Shown here piece by piece: positions 17,624 through 26,081 of a stretch of DNA of 64,000 nucleotides. The stretch covers positions 682,001-746,000 of the forward strand of contig NZ_JAAIKB010000001.1 in assembly GCF_011040385.1 (NCBI RefSeq), in the 5' to 3' direction. The position numbers and the translations under genes are program-made. Origin of the DNA: Falsiroseomonas algicola (lineage in GTDB: Bacteria; Pseudomonadota; Alphaproteobacteria; Acetobacterales; Acetobacteraceae). The first letter of the stretch is position 1. Every line of letters begins with the position of its first letter. Below the pieces are notes generated by a model that did not search any database, was not told where the DNA came from, and was given only the letters and a program-made list of their open reading frames with translations.

Positions 17624-19216
17624 TCAGGCGGCGATCCACAGGTCGGACCAGTGGCTGCCCGTCCAGCGCGGGTTGTTGTGGTCATTGCGCAGCTTGACGG
17701 CGGTGACGGAGGTATAGACCTGCTCGATCGCCAGCCACATCGGCAGTTCCTGCATCACCATCTCCCCGAGGTCCCGATACAGGGCACGCCGGCGATCGGG
17801 GTCCACGGCTTCCGCCGCCGCATCGATCAGCGCATCCATGGCCGGCGACTCCCAGCCCCACTGGTTGCTCCAGGGCACGCCACGCGGCTGGCCCGATCGC
17901 AGGAAGACGGTGGTGCTGATCTGCGGGTCGTTGCGGAAGCCGATGGTCTCCCCCGTCAGGTCGAAGTTCCAGTCGCGCATGACGTTGGCGAGGTAGCCCG
18001 CGCTGTCATAGGTGGTGATGGTGATGCGCACGCCGACGCGGGCCAGCGATTGCTGCACGAAGGTCGCGAAGCGCACGGCATCGTCGCCATTGGTGCTGGT
18101 CATGCGCAGCGTCATGCGGATGCCGCCCTGGCCACGGCGGAACCCGGCCTCGTCCAGTAGGGCTTCCGCCTTCCGGGCATCGAAGGGATAGTCGGTCAGG
18201 CCCGGAAAGAAGAACTCCGAGAAGCTCGGCTGCAGGCCAAGCCCGCGCTTGCCGAGGCCGAGCAGGAAGCTGCGGACGTAGAAATTGACATCGATGGCAT
18301 GCGCGAAGGCGCGCCGCACCCGCACATCCTGCAGTTCCGGCTTGCGGTGGTTGAAGCAGAGCGTGTTGCCGATAGAATTCGCCTCGTTCCCCTTCTGGGA
18401 GACGCGGAACCGCGCCTCCCGCGACAGCCTCACCAGATCGGTGCGCGGCAGGCTGGAGAAGATGCTCATGTCCACCGCGCCGGATTCCACCGCCGCCGCG
18501 GCCCCCGCCGGGTCGGCGATGAAGCGCGTGATGATGCGGTCGAGGTAGGGCTTGCCCGCATCCCAGTAATCCGGGTTGCGTTCCACGATCACATGCTGGC
18601 CGGCCGTGTAGTTCACGAATCTGAACGGCCCCGTGCCGATGGGCGCCATGTTCACGGGATTGGCGAAGAAGTCCGTGCCTTCATAGAGGTGCCGCGGCGC
18701 AACATAGGACAGCTCCGTCCCGGCATGGAGCATCAGCCGCAGCGGCATCGGCTTGCTGAAGCGGAAGATCGCCGTCAACGGATCGGGCGTATCCACCGCG
18801 ACCAGGTTGCGGAAGACGATGGTCCCGTAGTTCTGCACGCGGCGCCACATCTCCATGGCGCTGAACTGGACGTCGGCCGCGGTGAAGGGCTTTCCGTCAT
18901 GCCACTTCACGCCATCCCGCAGGCGGAAGGTGATGGCCAGGCCGTCCGGCGTGCTGTCCCAGGAGGTGGCAAGCCGGCCCTGCGGCTGGCCATCCTCGCC
19001 CAGATCGACCAGCGGCTCCACCACCTTCGCCGCCAGGTTGGTGATGCTGAAATTGCCGCGCAGCGCGGGCATCAGGAAGCGCGGGTCGGTGGCTACCTGC
19101 ACCGTCACGGTGCCACCGCGGCGCGGCGCGTCCTGCGCGTGCAGCGGGGCGCCGTTGAAGGCGAGGCCCGCGCCCGCGACGAGGGCGGCGCGACGGGTGA
19201 CGTGGAGATCGGTCAT
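17624..19216 (-). CDS. Peptide-type ABC importer solute-binding protein (family 5)
   Basis: A 530-aa SBP_bac_5 receptor. The N-terminus has a twin-arginine-like signal (VTRRAALVAGAGLAFNGAPLHAQ), then the family core: ITFRLRDGVKWHDGKPFTAADV (in pieces), GTGPFRFVNYTAGQHVIVERNPDYW (in pieces), VRRAFAHAIDV and the C-terminal lobe. Strong Shine-Dalgarno AAGGAGGG sits 6-7 bases before the ATG. The monooxygenase gene ends 12 bp upstream. Ligand unknown; the co-transcribed FMN monooxygenase suggests a compound oxidised after uptake, not necessarily a peptide. Confidence 0.9.
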   Translation of the reverse strand: MTDLHVTRRAALVAGAGLAFNGAPLHAQDAPRRGGTVTVQVATDPRFLMPALRGNFSITNLAAKVVEPLVDLGEDGQPQGRLATSWDSTPDGLAITFRLRDGVKWHDGKPFTAADVQFSAMEMWRRVQNYGTIVFRNLVAVDTPDPLTAIFRFSKPMPLRLMLHAGTELSYVAPRHLYEGTDFFANPVNMAPIGTGPFRFVNYTAGQHVIVERNPDYWDAGKPYLDRIITRFIADPAGAAAAVESGAVDMSIFSSLPRTDLVRLSREARFRVSQKGNEANSIGNTLCFNHRKPELQDVRVRRAFAHAIDVNFYVRSFLLGLGKRGLGLQPSFSEFFFPGLTDYPFDARKAEALLDEAGFRRGQGGIRMTLRMTSTNGDDAVRFATFVQQSLARVGVRITITTYDSAGYLANVMRDWNFDLTGETIGFRNDPQISTTVFLRSGQPRGVPWSNQWGWESPAMDALIDAAAEAVDPDRRRALYRDLGEMVMQELPMWLAIEQVYTSVTAVKLRNDHNNPRWTGSHWSDLWIAA

Positions 19217-19228
19217 GATGTCCCTCCT

Positions 19229-20566
19229 TCAGGCCAGCAGGTTGTCGCGCAGTGTCTGGCCTTCGTAGCGCCTGCGCAGACGCCCCCGGCGCTGCAGCTC
19301 CGGCACCAGGAAATCCACCAGGTTCAGCGTGTCCCGCGGCGTCGCCTGGGGGTGGGAGACCATGAAGCCGCCGCGCTGGCCGCTGCCGTCGAACTCCCCC
19401 TCCAGGTAGTCGGCGACCTGCCGCGCGTCGCCGGCGAAGGTGCGGTCATAGCCCGTCGCGCTGCGCAGCCCGTGCTGGAAGAACTCCTCGGGAGTCATCT
19501 CCAGGTCCTCCCCGTGCGCCAGCACCAGCTGGTGCAGCAATCCCATGGGCGAGGCACCGGTCGCCGCGATCGCCTTGTTCAGCTCCGCCGGCTTGAAGCG
19601 TGATGGCAGCTTCGAGAAATCGTAGCCGATGTTGTGGGAGAGATAGGCGCCCACGCCCTCCGGCGGGATCATCGCCAGCAGCTTCTCCTTCCGCGCGCGC
19701 GCCTCGCTCTCCGTCTCCGCCACGATCAGCGGCGTGGAGAACAGGATGCCGACCTTGGACGGGTCCCGGCCCTGCTTCACCAGCGCCGCATCCAGCGCCG
19801 CGCGGTGCTTCTGCTTCTGCGGCAGCGGGGGTCCCGCGGCGAAGACGTGCTCCGCGAAATAGGCGCTGGCCTGGATCCCTCGCGGGGAACCGCCGGCCTG
19901 GATCAGCACCGGCTCGATCTGCGGCGAGGGCACGACGGAAAGCGGCCCGCGCACCTTGAAGAAGCGGCCATCGTGATGGATGGGGCGCACCTTGGCGGGG
20001 TCCGCAACCACGCCGCTCTCGCGGTCCCACTGGAAGGCATCCGCATCGATGCTGCGCCACAAACCCTTGCAGACATCGATGAACTCTTCCATCCGCTCAT
20101 AGCGGGCATTGTGTTCCATCAGCTCATCGAAGCCGTAATTGGCGGCATCGGCCCGGCGGGTGGAGGTGATGACGTTGAAGGCGATGCGCCCGCCCGTGAC
20201 GTGGTCCAGCGAGTTCAGCAGCCGCGCGACGTAGAAGGGATGCATGAAGGTGGAGGCATAGGTCAGGCCGAAGCCGATATGCTTCGTCGCCCGCGCCATC
20301 AGCGCGATATAGGGGGACATGTCCTGGCGCGGCCAGCCGATGCCCCAGCGCACCGCATCCTCCTCCGATCCCTTCCAGGTGCTCGGGATGCCGGTGCCGT
20401 CGCCGAAGAACAGCATGTCGATGCAGCCGCGTTCCGCGATGCGCGCGATCTCCTCGAACACCGCGGGATCGGGATAGAGGCTGTTCACCCAGGACCCGGC
20501 GCTGCGCCATCGGCCGTCGAGATGCGTCATCGACAGATCAAGCGCGAGGTGCATGCGTGGCGCCAT
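19229..20566 (-). CDS. FMN-dependent monooxygenase, NtaA/SnaA/DszA family
   Basis: A luciferase-like flavin monooxygenase of about 445 aa. It starts MAPRMHLALDLSMTHLDG and includes PDPAVFEEIARIAERG, DMLFFGDG, GLTYASTFMHPFYVARLLNSLDHVTGGRIAFNVITS (in pieces), the long NtaA-type insertion around WDRESGVVADP, IEPVLIQAGGSPRG, and a C-terminal GGFMVSHP. Family members oxidise nitrilotriacetate, EDTA, dibenzothiophene sulfone or similar, using FMNH2 from a separate reductase; no reductase gene is nearby. It leads the importer operon. A start 13 codons upstream is possible, but the ATG at 20566 follows a GGAAGG stretch. Confidence 0.87.
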   Translation of the reverse strand: MAPRMHLALDLSMTHLDGRWRSAGSWVNSLYPDPAVFEEIARIAERGCIDMLFFGDGTGIPSTWKGSEEDAVRWGIGWPRQDMSPYIALMARATKHIGFGLTYASTFMHPFYVARLLNSLDHVTGGRIAFNVITSTRRADAANYGFDELMEHNARYERMEEFIDVCKGLWRSIDADAFQWDRESGVVADPAKVRPIHHDGRFFKVRGPLSVVPSPQIEPVLIQAGGSPRGIQASAYFAEHVFAAGPPLPQKQKHRAALDAALVKQGRDPSKVGILFSTPLIVAETESEARARKEKLLAMIPPEGVGAYLSHNIGYDFSKLPSRFKPAELNKAIAATGASPMGLLHQLVLAHGEDLEMTPEEFFQHGLRSATGYDRTFAGDARQVADYLEGEFDGSGQRGGFMVSHPQATPRDTLNLVDFLVPELQRRGRLRRRYEGQTLRDNLLA

Positions 20567-20867
20567 GCCGAACCCTTCCCCAGCGGCGGGCGATCGGGCC
20601 CGCACGCCAGCCGGAACAGCAAGGGTCGTGCCAGCGACGCGCGGTCGCGTCCGCGCTGCCCCTTCACAAGGTTCGCGCTGGCGCCTGCAACAAATGGCAT
20701 CACCGCGATGCGTCGGGCGCGCGGTGCCGCCTGCCGCGAATCAGGGCAGGAATCGAGGTCTGAACGAGGAAGAGCGCTGTTTCGAAGTCACCACTTTCAG
20801 GCGACGGCGCGTTGCGCTTTCCGCAACGGCAATACGCCGTCTACGGGCTGGGCGCAAAGCGCGCCCG
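20567..20867. other. Intergenic 300 bp; probable promoter of the monooxygenase-importer operon, plus one inverted repeat
   Basis: No gene is supported here. GTTGCG-CTTTC-CGCAAC at 20811-20827 is a perfect 6-bp inverted repeat with a 5-bp centre. It lies 41 bp past the stop of the VOC gene and about 245 bp before the monooxygenase start, so it could be a weak terminator stem (no T-run follows on the minus strand) or an operator. No convincing -35/-10 pair was identified. Confidence 0.35.
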
Positions 20868-21383
20868 TCACCCCGCCTCCGCCAGCAGCGCCCGCAGGTC
20901 GAGCCGCTTCGTCACCATCGCGAGCCTGCCATTCGCGTCATGGGGCCATTCCGCGCGGTCGCGGTCGCGATAGAGCTCGACACCATTGCCGTCGGGGTCG
21001 CGCAAATAGATCGCTTCCGAGACACCGTGGTCCGAAGCCCCTTCCAGCGGCCAGCCTGCCTGCACCAGCGCCTTCAGCGCGCGCGCCAGCGCCGGGCGAT
21101 CGGGATAAAGCAGGGCCACGTGATAGAGCCCCGTGGCGCCGAAGCCAGGCGGGCTGCCACCCGCACTCTCCCAGGTGTTGAGCGCGATGTGGTGATGGTA
21201 ACCGCCGGCCGAGAGGAAGACCGCCTGGTCGCCCATGCGCTGCTGGACCTGCAGGCCGATGATGTCCCGCCAGAAGGCGAGGCCCCGCTCCAGATCCGCG
21301 ACCTTCAGATGGACATGGCCGATCCGCATGCCGGGATCGGCGACATGGTGCGTGGTGGCGGGCTGTTCGAGGGCGGTGGACAT
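20868..21383 (-). CDS. VOC/glyoxalase-superfamily protein, CatE-like
   Basis: A 171-aa VOC-fold protein. It has MRIGHVHLKVADLERGLAFW (in pieces; metal-ligand His), AVFLSAGGYHHHIALNTW, TGLYHVALLYPDRPALARAL and AIYLRDPDGNGVELYRD (metal-ligand Glu). This arrangement matches the CatE-type catechol-2,3-dioxygenase-like subgroup of Firmicutes and proteobacteria, though many members are unassigned. It stands alone, with 125 bp to the histidine-kinase gene upstream. Function beyond metal-dependent VOC enzyme is not claimed. Confidence 0.75.
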   Translation of the reverse strand: MSTALEQPATTHHVADPGMRIGHVHLKVADLERGLAFWRDIIGLQVQQRMGDQAVFLSAGGYHHHIALNTWESAGGSPPGFGATGLYHVALLYPDRPALARALKALVQAGWPLEGASDHGVSEAIYLRDPDGNGVELYRDRDRAEWPHDANGRLAMVTKRLDLRALLAEAG

Positions 21384-21508
21384 CGGGCTGTTCCTTCTCC
21401 GTGGCCCCGAAGATGGGCGCCGCCTCGCGCCGGGTCCAATCGGGCCGGAGGATACGCGCCATCGATCCGCGTGATGGCGGTGCCTGAAGCCATACGGCGC
21501 GACAATGA

Positions 21509-23251
21509 TCAGCCGCTCGCGCCGCCCTCATCCAGCGCCCGGCGGATGCGGCGCGCCAGCTCCACCCGCCGGTACGGCTTCTGCATCACGGGGAAGCCGT
21601 GCGGCCGGATGCCCTCCGCCGCCGCTTCCTCCCGCGGGTCGACGAATCCGGTGGAGAGCAAAACCTTCAGCCCCGGGATGCGGCGCCGCGCCTCGGTCGC
21701 CAGGGTGATGCCGTTCATGCCGCCCGGCATGATGACGTCACTGAACAGCAGGTCGTAGCGGCTTCCCGGAGCCTCCAGCGCGGCCAGCGCCGCCCTCGCA
21801 TCTCCTGCCGTCGCCACCTGGTAGCCGAGGTCGGTCAGCACGCTCTCCGCGAGTTCCAGCACCTCCGCATTGTCGTCCACGATCAGGATGCTCTCGCCGC
21901 CGCCGCGGGGCTCGGCCTGGCGCTGGCGATCCGCGGCCGGACCCGGCTTCGCCTCCACATCCGGCTGCAGGGCGGGGAAGCGCAGGCGCACCGTCGTGCC
22001 ACGACCCGGCTGGCTCTCGATCCGCAGATGCCCGCCGGATTGCCGGGCGAAGCCATAGACCTGCGCCAGGCCCAGCCCCGATCCCTGCCCCACATCCTTG
22101 GTGGTGAAGAAGGGCTCCGTCACCCGGTCCAGGATCTCCGGCGCGATGCCCGTGCCGGCATCCTGCACGGCCAGTTCGATGAAGCCGTGCGGCGCCCGCG
22201 TTTCCTCATCCGGCCCGGCATCGGCCATGGCAGCCGCCTCGCCGACCCGGCGCGTGGCGATCACCACCTCGCCGCGTTCCGGCATCGCGTCCCTCGCGTT
22301 GAACAGCAGGTTCAGCAGCGCGGCCTCAAGCTGCCCGGCATCGACATGCGCCTGTCCGAGTTCCGGCGCGAGGTCGAGCCGGAGGGTCAGCCCGGGGCCG
22401 AGCGCCCGCGCCATCAGCTCCGTCTGCGCCTGCAGGGTGGCATTGATGTCCGTGGGCCGCCCCTCGAGCCGCTGGCGCCGGGCGAAGGCCAGGAGCTGGC
22501 GGGTCAGCGCGGCCCCGCGCCGCGCGGCCTCCAGCGCGCCCTCATGCCGCCGGCGGACGCGGGGATTGTCGGAGGCCTCGACCAGCGGCCGCAGCATCTC
22601 CAGCGACCCCACCACGACCTGCAGCAGGTTGTTGAAGTCATGCGCGACGCCACCGGTCAGCTGGCCCAGCGCTTCCAGACGCTGCGCCCGGCGCGCCGCG
22701 GCCTCGGCCTCCCGCCGACGGGTCACGTCCAGCTGGCTGCCGAAGAAGTAGAGCAGCTTGCCATCGGCGCCGAAGACCGGGCTGACGAACAGCGCATTCC
22801 AGAAGGGGCGGCCATCCTTGCGGTAGTTCAGCACCTCCATCGAGACGTCGGTCCGCCCCGCGATGGCGTCGCGGATAATGGCGACGCTGTCGCGATCGGT
22901 GCCCTCCCCCTGCATGAAGCGGCAGTTCCGGCCAACGACTTCCTCCGCCGCGTAGCCCGTCATCTTCTGGAAGGCCTGGTTGGCGAAGACGATGGGATTG
23001 TCGGGCTGGTTGGGGTCCGTGACGATCATCGGCATGCGCGTCATCTCGACGGCCGCGAAGAAGATGTCGTCGCGCCCCGGCACCATGGCCGGCATGGGCG
23101 CGCGGGGCGGGTCGAAGCGACGCCCCTCATTGGCAGGGGACGTCGGCTTGGCGTCGGCGAAGGGCGCCGCCGAGGCCGGCGGAGGGGGAGATTTCTGATC
23201 CACGGGACCCGCAAAAGCTTGACGCCCGGCGCTGGTTCCGCCGGGCGTCAT
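21509..23251 (-). CDS. Blue-light LOV-domain hybrid histidine kinase with receiver
   Basis: 580 aa as called. Residues about 62-177 form a LOV domain: GRNCRFMQ with the photoactive Cys110, LNYRKDG (Asn142), FWNALFVSPV (Asn152) and YFFGSQLDVT (Gln173), all the flavin-contacting positions. Next are a coiled linker, the HisKA dimerisation helix GGVAHDFNNLLQVV with phospho-acceptor His204, a HATPase domain (NLLFNARDAM; GSGLGLAQVYGFARQSGG) and a C-terminal receiver (ILIVDDNAEVL; FSDVIMPGGMNG with the phospho-Asp; MQKPYRR). Light would drive a Cys-flavin adduct and switch kinase output. Residues 1-52 are low complexity and overlap a terminator-like hairpin, so the true start may be internal (ATG at 23095 or 23086, or GTG at 23203). 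Confidence 0.88.
   Translation of the reverse strand: MTPGGTSAGRQAFAGPVDQKSPPPPASAAPFADAKPTSPANEGRRFDPPRAPMPAMVPGRDDIFFAAVEMTRMPMIVTDPNQPDNPIVFANQAFQKMTGYAAEEVVGRNCRFMQGEGTDRDSVAIIRDAIAGRTDVSMEVLNYRKDGRPFWNALFVSPVFGADGKLLYFFGSQLDVTRRREAEAAARRAQRLEALGQLTGGVAHDFNNLLQVVVGSLEMLRPLVEASDNPRVRRRHEGALEAARRGAALTRQLLAFARRQRLEGRPTDINATLQAQTELMARALGPGLTLRLDLAPELGQAHVDAGQLEAALLNLLFNARDAMPERGEVVIATRRVGEAAAMADAGPDEETRAPHGFIELAVQDAGTGIAPEILDRVTEPFFTTKDVGQGSGLGLAQVYGFARQSGGHLRIESQPGRGTTVRLRFPALQPDVEAKPGPAADRQRQAEPRGGGESILIVDDNAEVLELAESVLTDLGYQVATAGDARAALAALEAPGSRYDLLFSDVIMPGGMNGITLATEARRRIPGLKVLLSTGFVDPREEAAAEGIRPHGFPVMQKPYRRVELARRIRRALDEGGASG
23221..23249 (-). terminator. Terminator-like hairpin after rpoH, overlapping the LOV kinase 5' end
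   Basis: On the minus strand GACGCCCGGC pairs perfectly with GCCGGGCGTC across a 9-base loop and is followed by AAGCTTTTG, an imperfect T-run. It lies about 130 bp downstream of the rpoH stop, in the right orientation to end that transcript, yet inside the first codons of the kinase frame. Either the kinase starts further downstream, or the stem controls its translation. Confidence 0.5.
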
Positions 23252-23331
23252 ACAATTCCTACGGGATCATTCTATCGGCTTCGTCGGCGCGCCGGATCGG
23301 CCCGCCCCTACAACTAGCCGAGAGTGCCGAT

Positions 23332-23400
23332 CAGCTGACCGCGAGCCCCTGCGTCAGCTGACCGCGAGCCTCTGCGTCAGCTAACCGCGAGCCTCTGCTC
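23332..23400. repeat. Three tandem 23-bp copies of the rpoH 3' end
   Basis: Units at 23332-23354, 23355-23377 and 23378-23400 share CAGCT(G/A)ACCGCGAGC as core. Copies 1 and 2 differ at one base. Copy 3 encodes the last codons of rpoH (QRLAVS); its TGA stop uses the last base of copy 2. The other two lie in the 3' untranslated region. The pattern shows serial duplication of the gene's own tail. Confidence 0.85.
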
Positions 23401-24258
23401 GACGATCTGCGTCTTCATGCTCTTCTGCAGCTTCTCGAAGGCCCGCACCTCGATCTGGCGGACGCGTTCGCGGCTGATGTTGTACTGCTGCGACAGCTCC
23501 TCGAGCGTCGTCGGCTCGTCCTTCAGCCGCCGCTCGATCAGGATGTGGCGTTCCCGGTCGTTCAGCGTCTTCAGCGCCTCCCCCAGCAGCTGCCGGCGGT
23601 TCGACATGTCCTGCCGGTCCGCCAGTTCCGTCTCCTGGCTCTCGCTGTCATCGACCAGCCAATCCTGCCACTCGCCATCCGAATCCGCGCGGACCGGGGC
23701 GTTGAGGCTGTTGTCCGGCGATGCCAGGCGGCGGTTCATGGACACCACGTCCTGCTCCGGCACCTGCAGCACGCGGGCGATCTTCTCGACCTGCTCGGGC
23801 TTCAGGTCGCCATCCTCCAGTGCCGCCATCTGGCCCTTCAGCCGACGGAGGTTGAAGAAGAGCTTCTTCTGCGCCGCCGTCGTCCCCATCTTCACCAGCG
23901 ACCAGCTGTGGAGGATGTATTCCTGGATGGCAGCACGGATCCACCACATGGCGTAGGTCGCCAGGCGGAAGCCGCGATCGGGGTCGAAGCGCTTGACGGC
24001 CTGCATCATGCCGACATTGCCTTCGGAGATCAGCTCCCCGACCGGCAGGCCGTAGCCGCGATAGCCCATCGCGATCTTGGCGACGAGACGCAGGTGGGAG
24101 GTCACGAGGCGATGCGCCGACTGCTCGTCGCCCTCGTCCTTCCAACGCTTGGAGAGGGAATACTCCTCCTCCGGCGTCAGCATCGGAAACTTGCGGATCT
24201 CCTGCAGGTAGCGGGAGAGGTTGCCCTCAGGAGCAATGGGGATGGACAGGGAAGCCAT
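23377..24258 (-). CDS. rpoH: RNA polymerase heat-shock sigma factor RpoH (sigma 32)
   Basis: A 293-aa sigma-70 family protein. Region 2 is VGELISEGNVGMMQAVKRFDPDRGFRLATYAMWWIRAAIQEYIL (in segments). The RpoH box is QKKLFFNLRRLK. Region 4 is LEELSQQYNISRERVRQIEVRAFEKLQ (in segments). The start is the ATG at 24258, preceded by AGGAGG about 10 bases upstream; an in-frame ATG at 24309 adds 17 low-complexity residues and is disfavoured. It directs transcription of chaperone and protease genes. Its 3' end is part of a triplicated 23-bp repeat. The upstream region contains an A/T-rich stretch that could carry its promoter. Confidence 0.95.
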   Translation of the reverse strand: MASLSIPIAPEGNLSRYLQEIRKFPMLTPEEEYSLSKRWKDEGDEQSAHRLVTSHLRLVAKIAMGYRGYGLPVGELISEGNVGMMQAVKRFDPDRGFRLATYAMWWIRAAIQEYILHSWSLVKMGTTAAQKKLFFNLRRLKGQMAALEDGDLKPEQVEKIARVLQVPEQDVVSMNRRLASPDNSLNAPVRADSDGEWQDWLVDDSESQETELADRQDMSNRRQLLGEALKTLNDRERHILIERRLKDEPTTLEELSQQYNISRERVRQIEVRAFEKLQKSMKTQIVEQRLAVS

Positions 24259-24588
24259 GGGAGAACTGCCTCCTATGCCACCGGTACCCCCCGTGACGGC
24301 GGGGTCCATGATGGCTGTGCTGTTCCGCCAACGCCGGTCGGGCCCTCCCTTTCCGCGTCCCCCCCGGTCACGACGGGGAGAGGTGCGGTGGGGTGCTCCT
24401 GCCTTCCGGATCGCGAATCACCATGTCGAGGCGTCCCGCAGCCCGGATTCCGGGGCAGGGCACGAAGCGGCACCCACCCGAAGTTGGCGAGCAGGGTTGT
24501 AGACCCTCGCCGCGGGGTCGGCAAGAAAAACCGACCTGTAAGGTAGGTTTACGGATGGTAACGTGCCGGTAACAGGCGTAAGACGCCG
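24259..24588. other. Intergenic 330 bp between rluD-type gene and rpoH
   Basis: No gene is supported. It must hold the rpoH promoter and leader. Next to the rluD stop is a small hairpin (GGCGT-AAG-ACGCC, 24575-24587). Between 24525 and 24570 lies the lowest-GC part, with AAAAACCGACCTGTAAGGTA and two GGTAAC repeats spaced 11 bp apart. No single -35/-10 pair stands out. Confidence 0.4.
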
Positions 24589-25569
24589 TTAACCCTTTGA
24601 TCCCGCTGGAAACGGCCCTTCCAGTGCCGCGAGGAGGGCCTGCATGTCGGGCGGAAGCGGCGCCGAGAAGGCCAGGGAATCGCCCGTCACGGGGTGCCGG
24701 AACCCCAGCGTCGCCGCATGCAAGGCCTGGCGCGGGAAGGCCAGCAGAAGGTCCCGCGTCGCCGGCGGCAGCGCCTTGGCGCTGGCCGGCGTCCGCTTGA
24801 GATAGACCGGATCGCCCACGATCGGGTGGCCGATATGGGACAGATGCACGCGGATCTGGTGCGTCCGCCCGGTGGCGAGCTTGCAGCGCAGCAGCGCGCA
24901 GGCGGTGCCGAAGCCGCGCTCCGTCCGGTAGCGCGTCAGCGCATGCTTGCCCTGCCGCTCCACCACCGCCATCCGCTTGCGGTCGATCGGGTGGCGGCCG
25001 ATCGGCGCATCCACCTCCCCGCTCGTGGGTGAAGGCAGGCCCCAGCACAGCGCCAGGTATTCCCGGTCCAGGTCGCGCGTCGCGAAGGCCTCGGACAGCG
25101 CCGTATGCGCCCGCTCCGACTTCGCCACCACCATGACGCCGGAGGTGTCCTTGTCCAGCCGATGCACGATTCCCGGCCGCTTCTCTCCCCCGATGCCCGT
25201 CAGGTCCTCCGCCGCATGGGCCAGCACGGCGTTGACCAGCGTGCCGTCCTGGTTGCCCGGCGCGGGATGCACCACCAGCCCCGCCGGCTTGTCGATGACC
25301 AGCAGGTGCCGGTCCTCGAACAGGATGGTCAGCGGGATGGATTGCGGCTGCGGCGTCGCGGCCTCCGGCGGCGGCAGGCGCAGCGCATAGGTCGCGCCGG
25401 CGCGGATCGCCTCCGACGGGTCGCGCATCACGGCCCCGTCCCGCGCCACCTGCCCTGCCTCGATCAGCGCCTTGACCCGGGACCGCGAGAGACCGCCTAT
25501 CGCGGCGCCGAGGGCATCCGTGATGAATCGGTCGGCACGGGTGCCGGCAGCCTCGGCGGGCGCGACCAC
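24589..25569 (-). CDS. rluD: RluD-family 23S rRNA pseudouridine synthase
   Basis: About 326 aa. An N-terminal S4-like RNA-binding segment (ADRFITDALGAAIGGLSRSRVKALIEAGQV in pieces) is followed by the catalytic domain: ILFEDRHLLVIDKPAGLVVHPA, GIVHRLDKDTSGVMVVAKS with the catalytic Asp, ATGRTHQIRVHLSHIGHPIVGD and RQALHAATLGFRHP (in pieces). RluD modifies helix 69 of 23S rRNA. The open frame extends further upstream, but that part overlaps a divergent membrane-protein gene. The GTG at 25569 gives a family-typical N-terminus and leaves 49 bp between the divergent starts. Could be RluC-like; the domain order fits RluD best. Confidence 0.83.
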   Translation of the reverse strand: MVAPAEAAGTRADRFITDALGAAIGGLSRSRVKALIEAGQVARDGAVMRDPSEAIRAGATYALRLPPPEAATPQPQSIPLTILFEDRHLLVIDKPAGLVVHPAPGNQDGTLVNAVLAHAAEDLTGIGGEKRPGIVHRLDKDTSGVMVVAKSERAHTALSEAFATRDLDREYLALCWGLPSPTSGEVDAPIGRHPIDRKRMAVVERQGKHALTRYRTERGFGTACALLRCKLATGRTHQIRVHLSHIGHPIVGDPVYLKRTPASAKALPPATRDLLLAFPRQALHAATLGFRHPVTGDSLAFSAPLPPDMQALLAALEGPFPAGSKG

Positions 25570-25618
25570 GCTCGCCGTCTGGCCGCCATCGGCTTCGGCT
25601 TTCAGGGGGGATTGGGTC

Positions 25619-25894
25619 GTGGGATTGCTCAAGGCGCTGGTGATCGGGATGGGGGTGCTCATCATCGCGGGCACCGTGACGCTGGTCGTGCTGGTCGTCC
25701 AGCGCGCCGGTGGTGATTCGAGCACGATGCCGCCACGCGCGCTGGGCCAGCCCGCGGGCACGCGGATCGTCAGCCTGGCCAGCGCCGAGGGACGCCTGGC
25801 CGTGCTGGTCGCCCGCCCCGACGGGTCGGAGCGCGTGCTGATGGTCGATGCGCGCAGCGGCCGCGTTCTCGGCGAGCTGCGCGCGGCCGAGTGA
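25619..25894 (+). CDS. Small single-helix membrane protein (DUF6476-like)
   Basis: 91 aa starting at a GTG with a GGGGGG purine run 8 bases upstream. Residues about 3-28 form one hydrophobic helix ([20 protein letters not shown]), followed by a short arm and a soluble part ([20 protein letters not shown], then [16 protein letters not shown]) that reads like one blade of a propeller or a strand hairpin. The layout resembles the DUF6476 family of alphaproteobacterial membrane proteins; that match is from memory and tentative. Function unknown. It ends 7 bp before the DUF2256 gene. Confidence 0.6.
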   Translation: MGLLKALVIGMGVLIIAGTVTLVVLVVQRAGGDSSTMPPRALGQPAGTRIVSLASAEGRLAVLVARPDGSERVLMVDARSGRVLGELRAAE

Positions 25895-25901
25895 CGCCGC
25901 C

Positions 25902-26081
25902 ATGGCCCATCGCAAGCCCACCCTGCCCGAGAAGATCTGCGCCGCCTGCGGCCGCCCCTTCGCCTGGCGGAAGAAATGGGCGCGGGACTGGGACCAAGTG
26001 CGCTTCTGCTCCGACGCCTGCCGGACGGGGCGCTATGCGGCCGCGAAACAGCCCACAGGAAAAAGCCGGGGGGCGACTTGA
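25902..26081 (+). CDS. DUF2256 zinc-ribbon-like small protein
   Basis: 59 aa with the full DUF2256 pattern: [20 protein letters not shown] followed by RFCSDACR, giving two CxxC-type cysteine pairs that probably bind zinc. Function of the family is unknown; it often sits near photolyase or housekeeping genes. Start ATG at 25902, 7 bp after the preceding small gene, so the two are probably co-transcribed. Its last codons form one arm of an intrinsic-terminator-like stem that works on the opposite strand. Confidence 0.85.
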   Translation: MAHRKPTLPEKICAACGRPFAWRKKWARDWDQVRFCSDACRTGRYAAAKQPTGKSRGAT

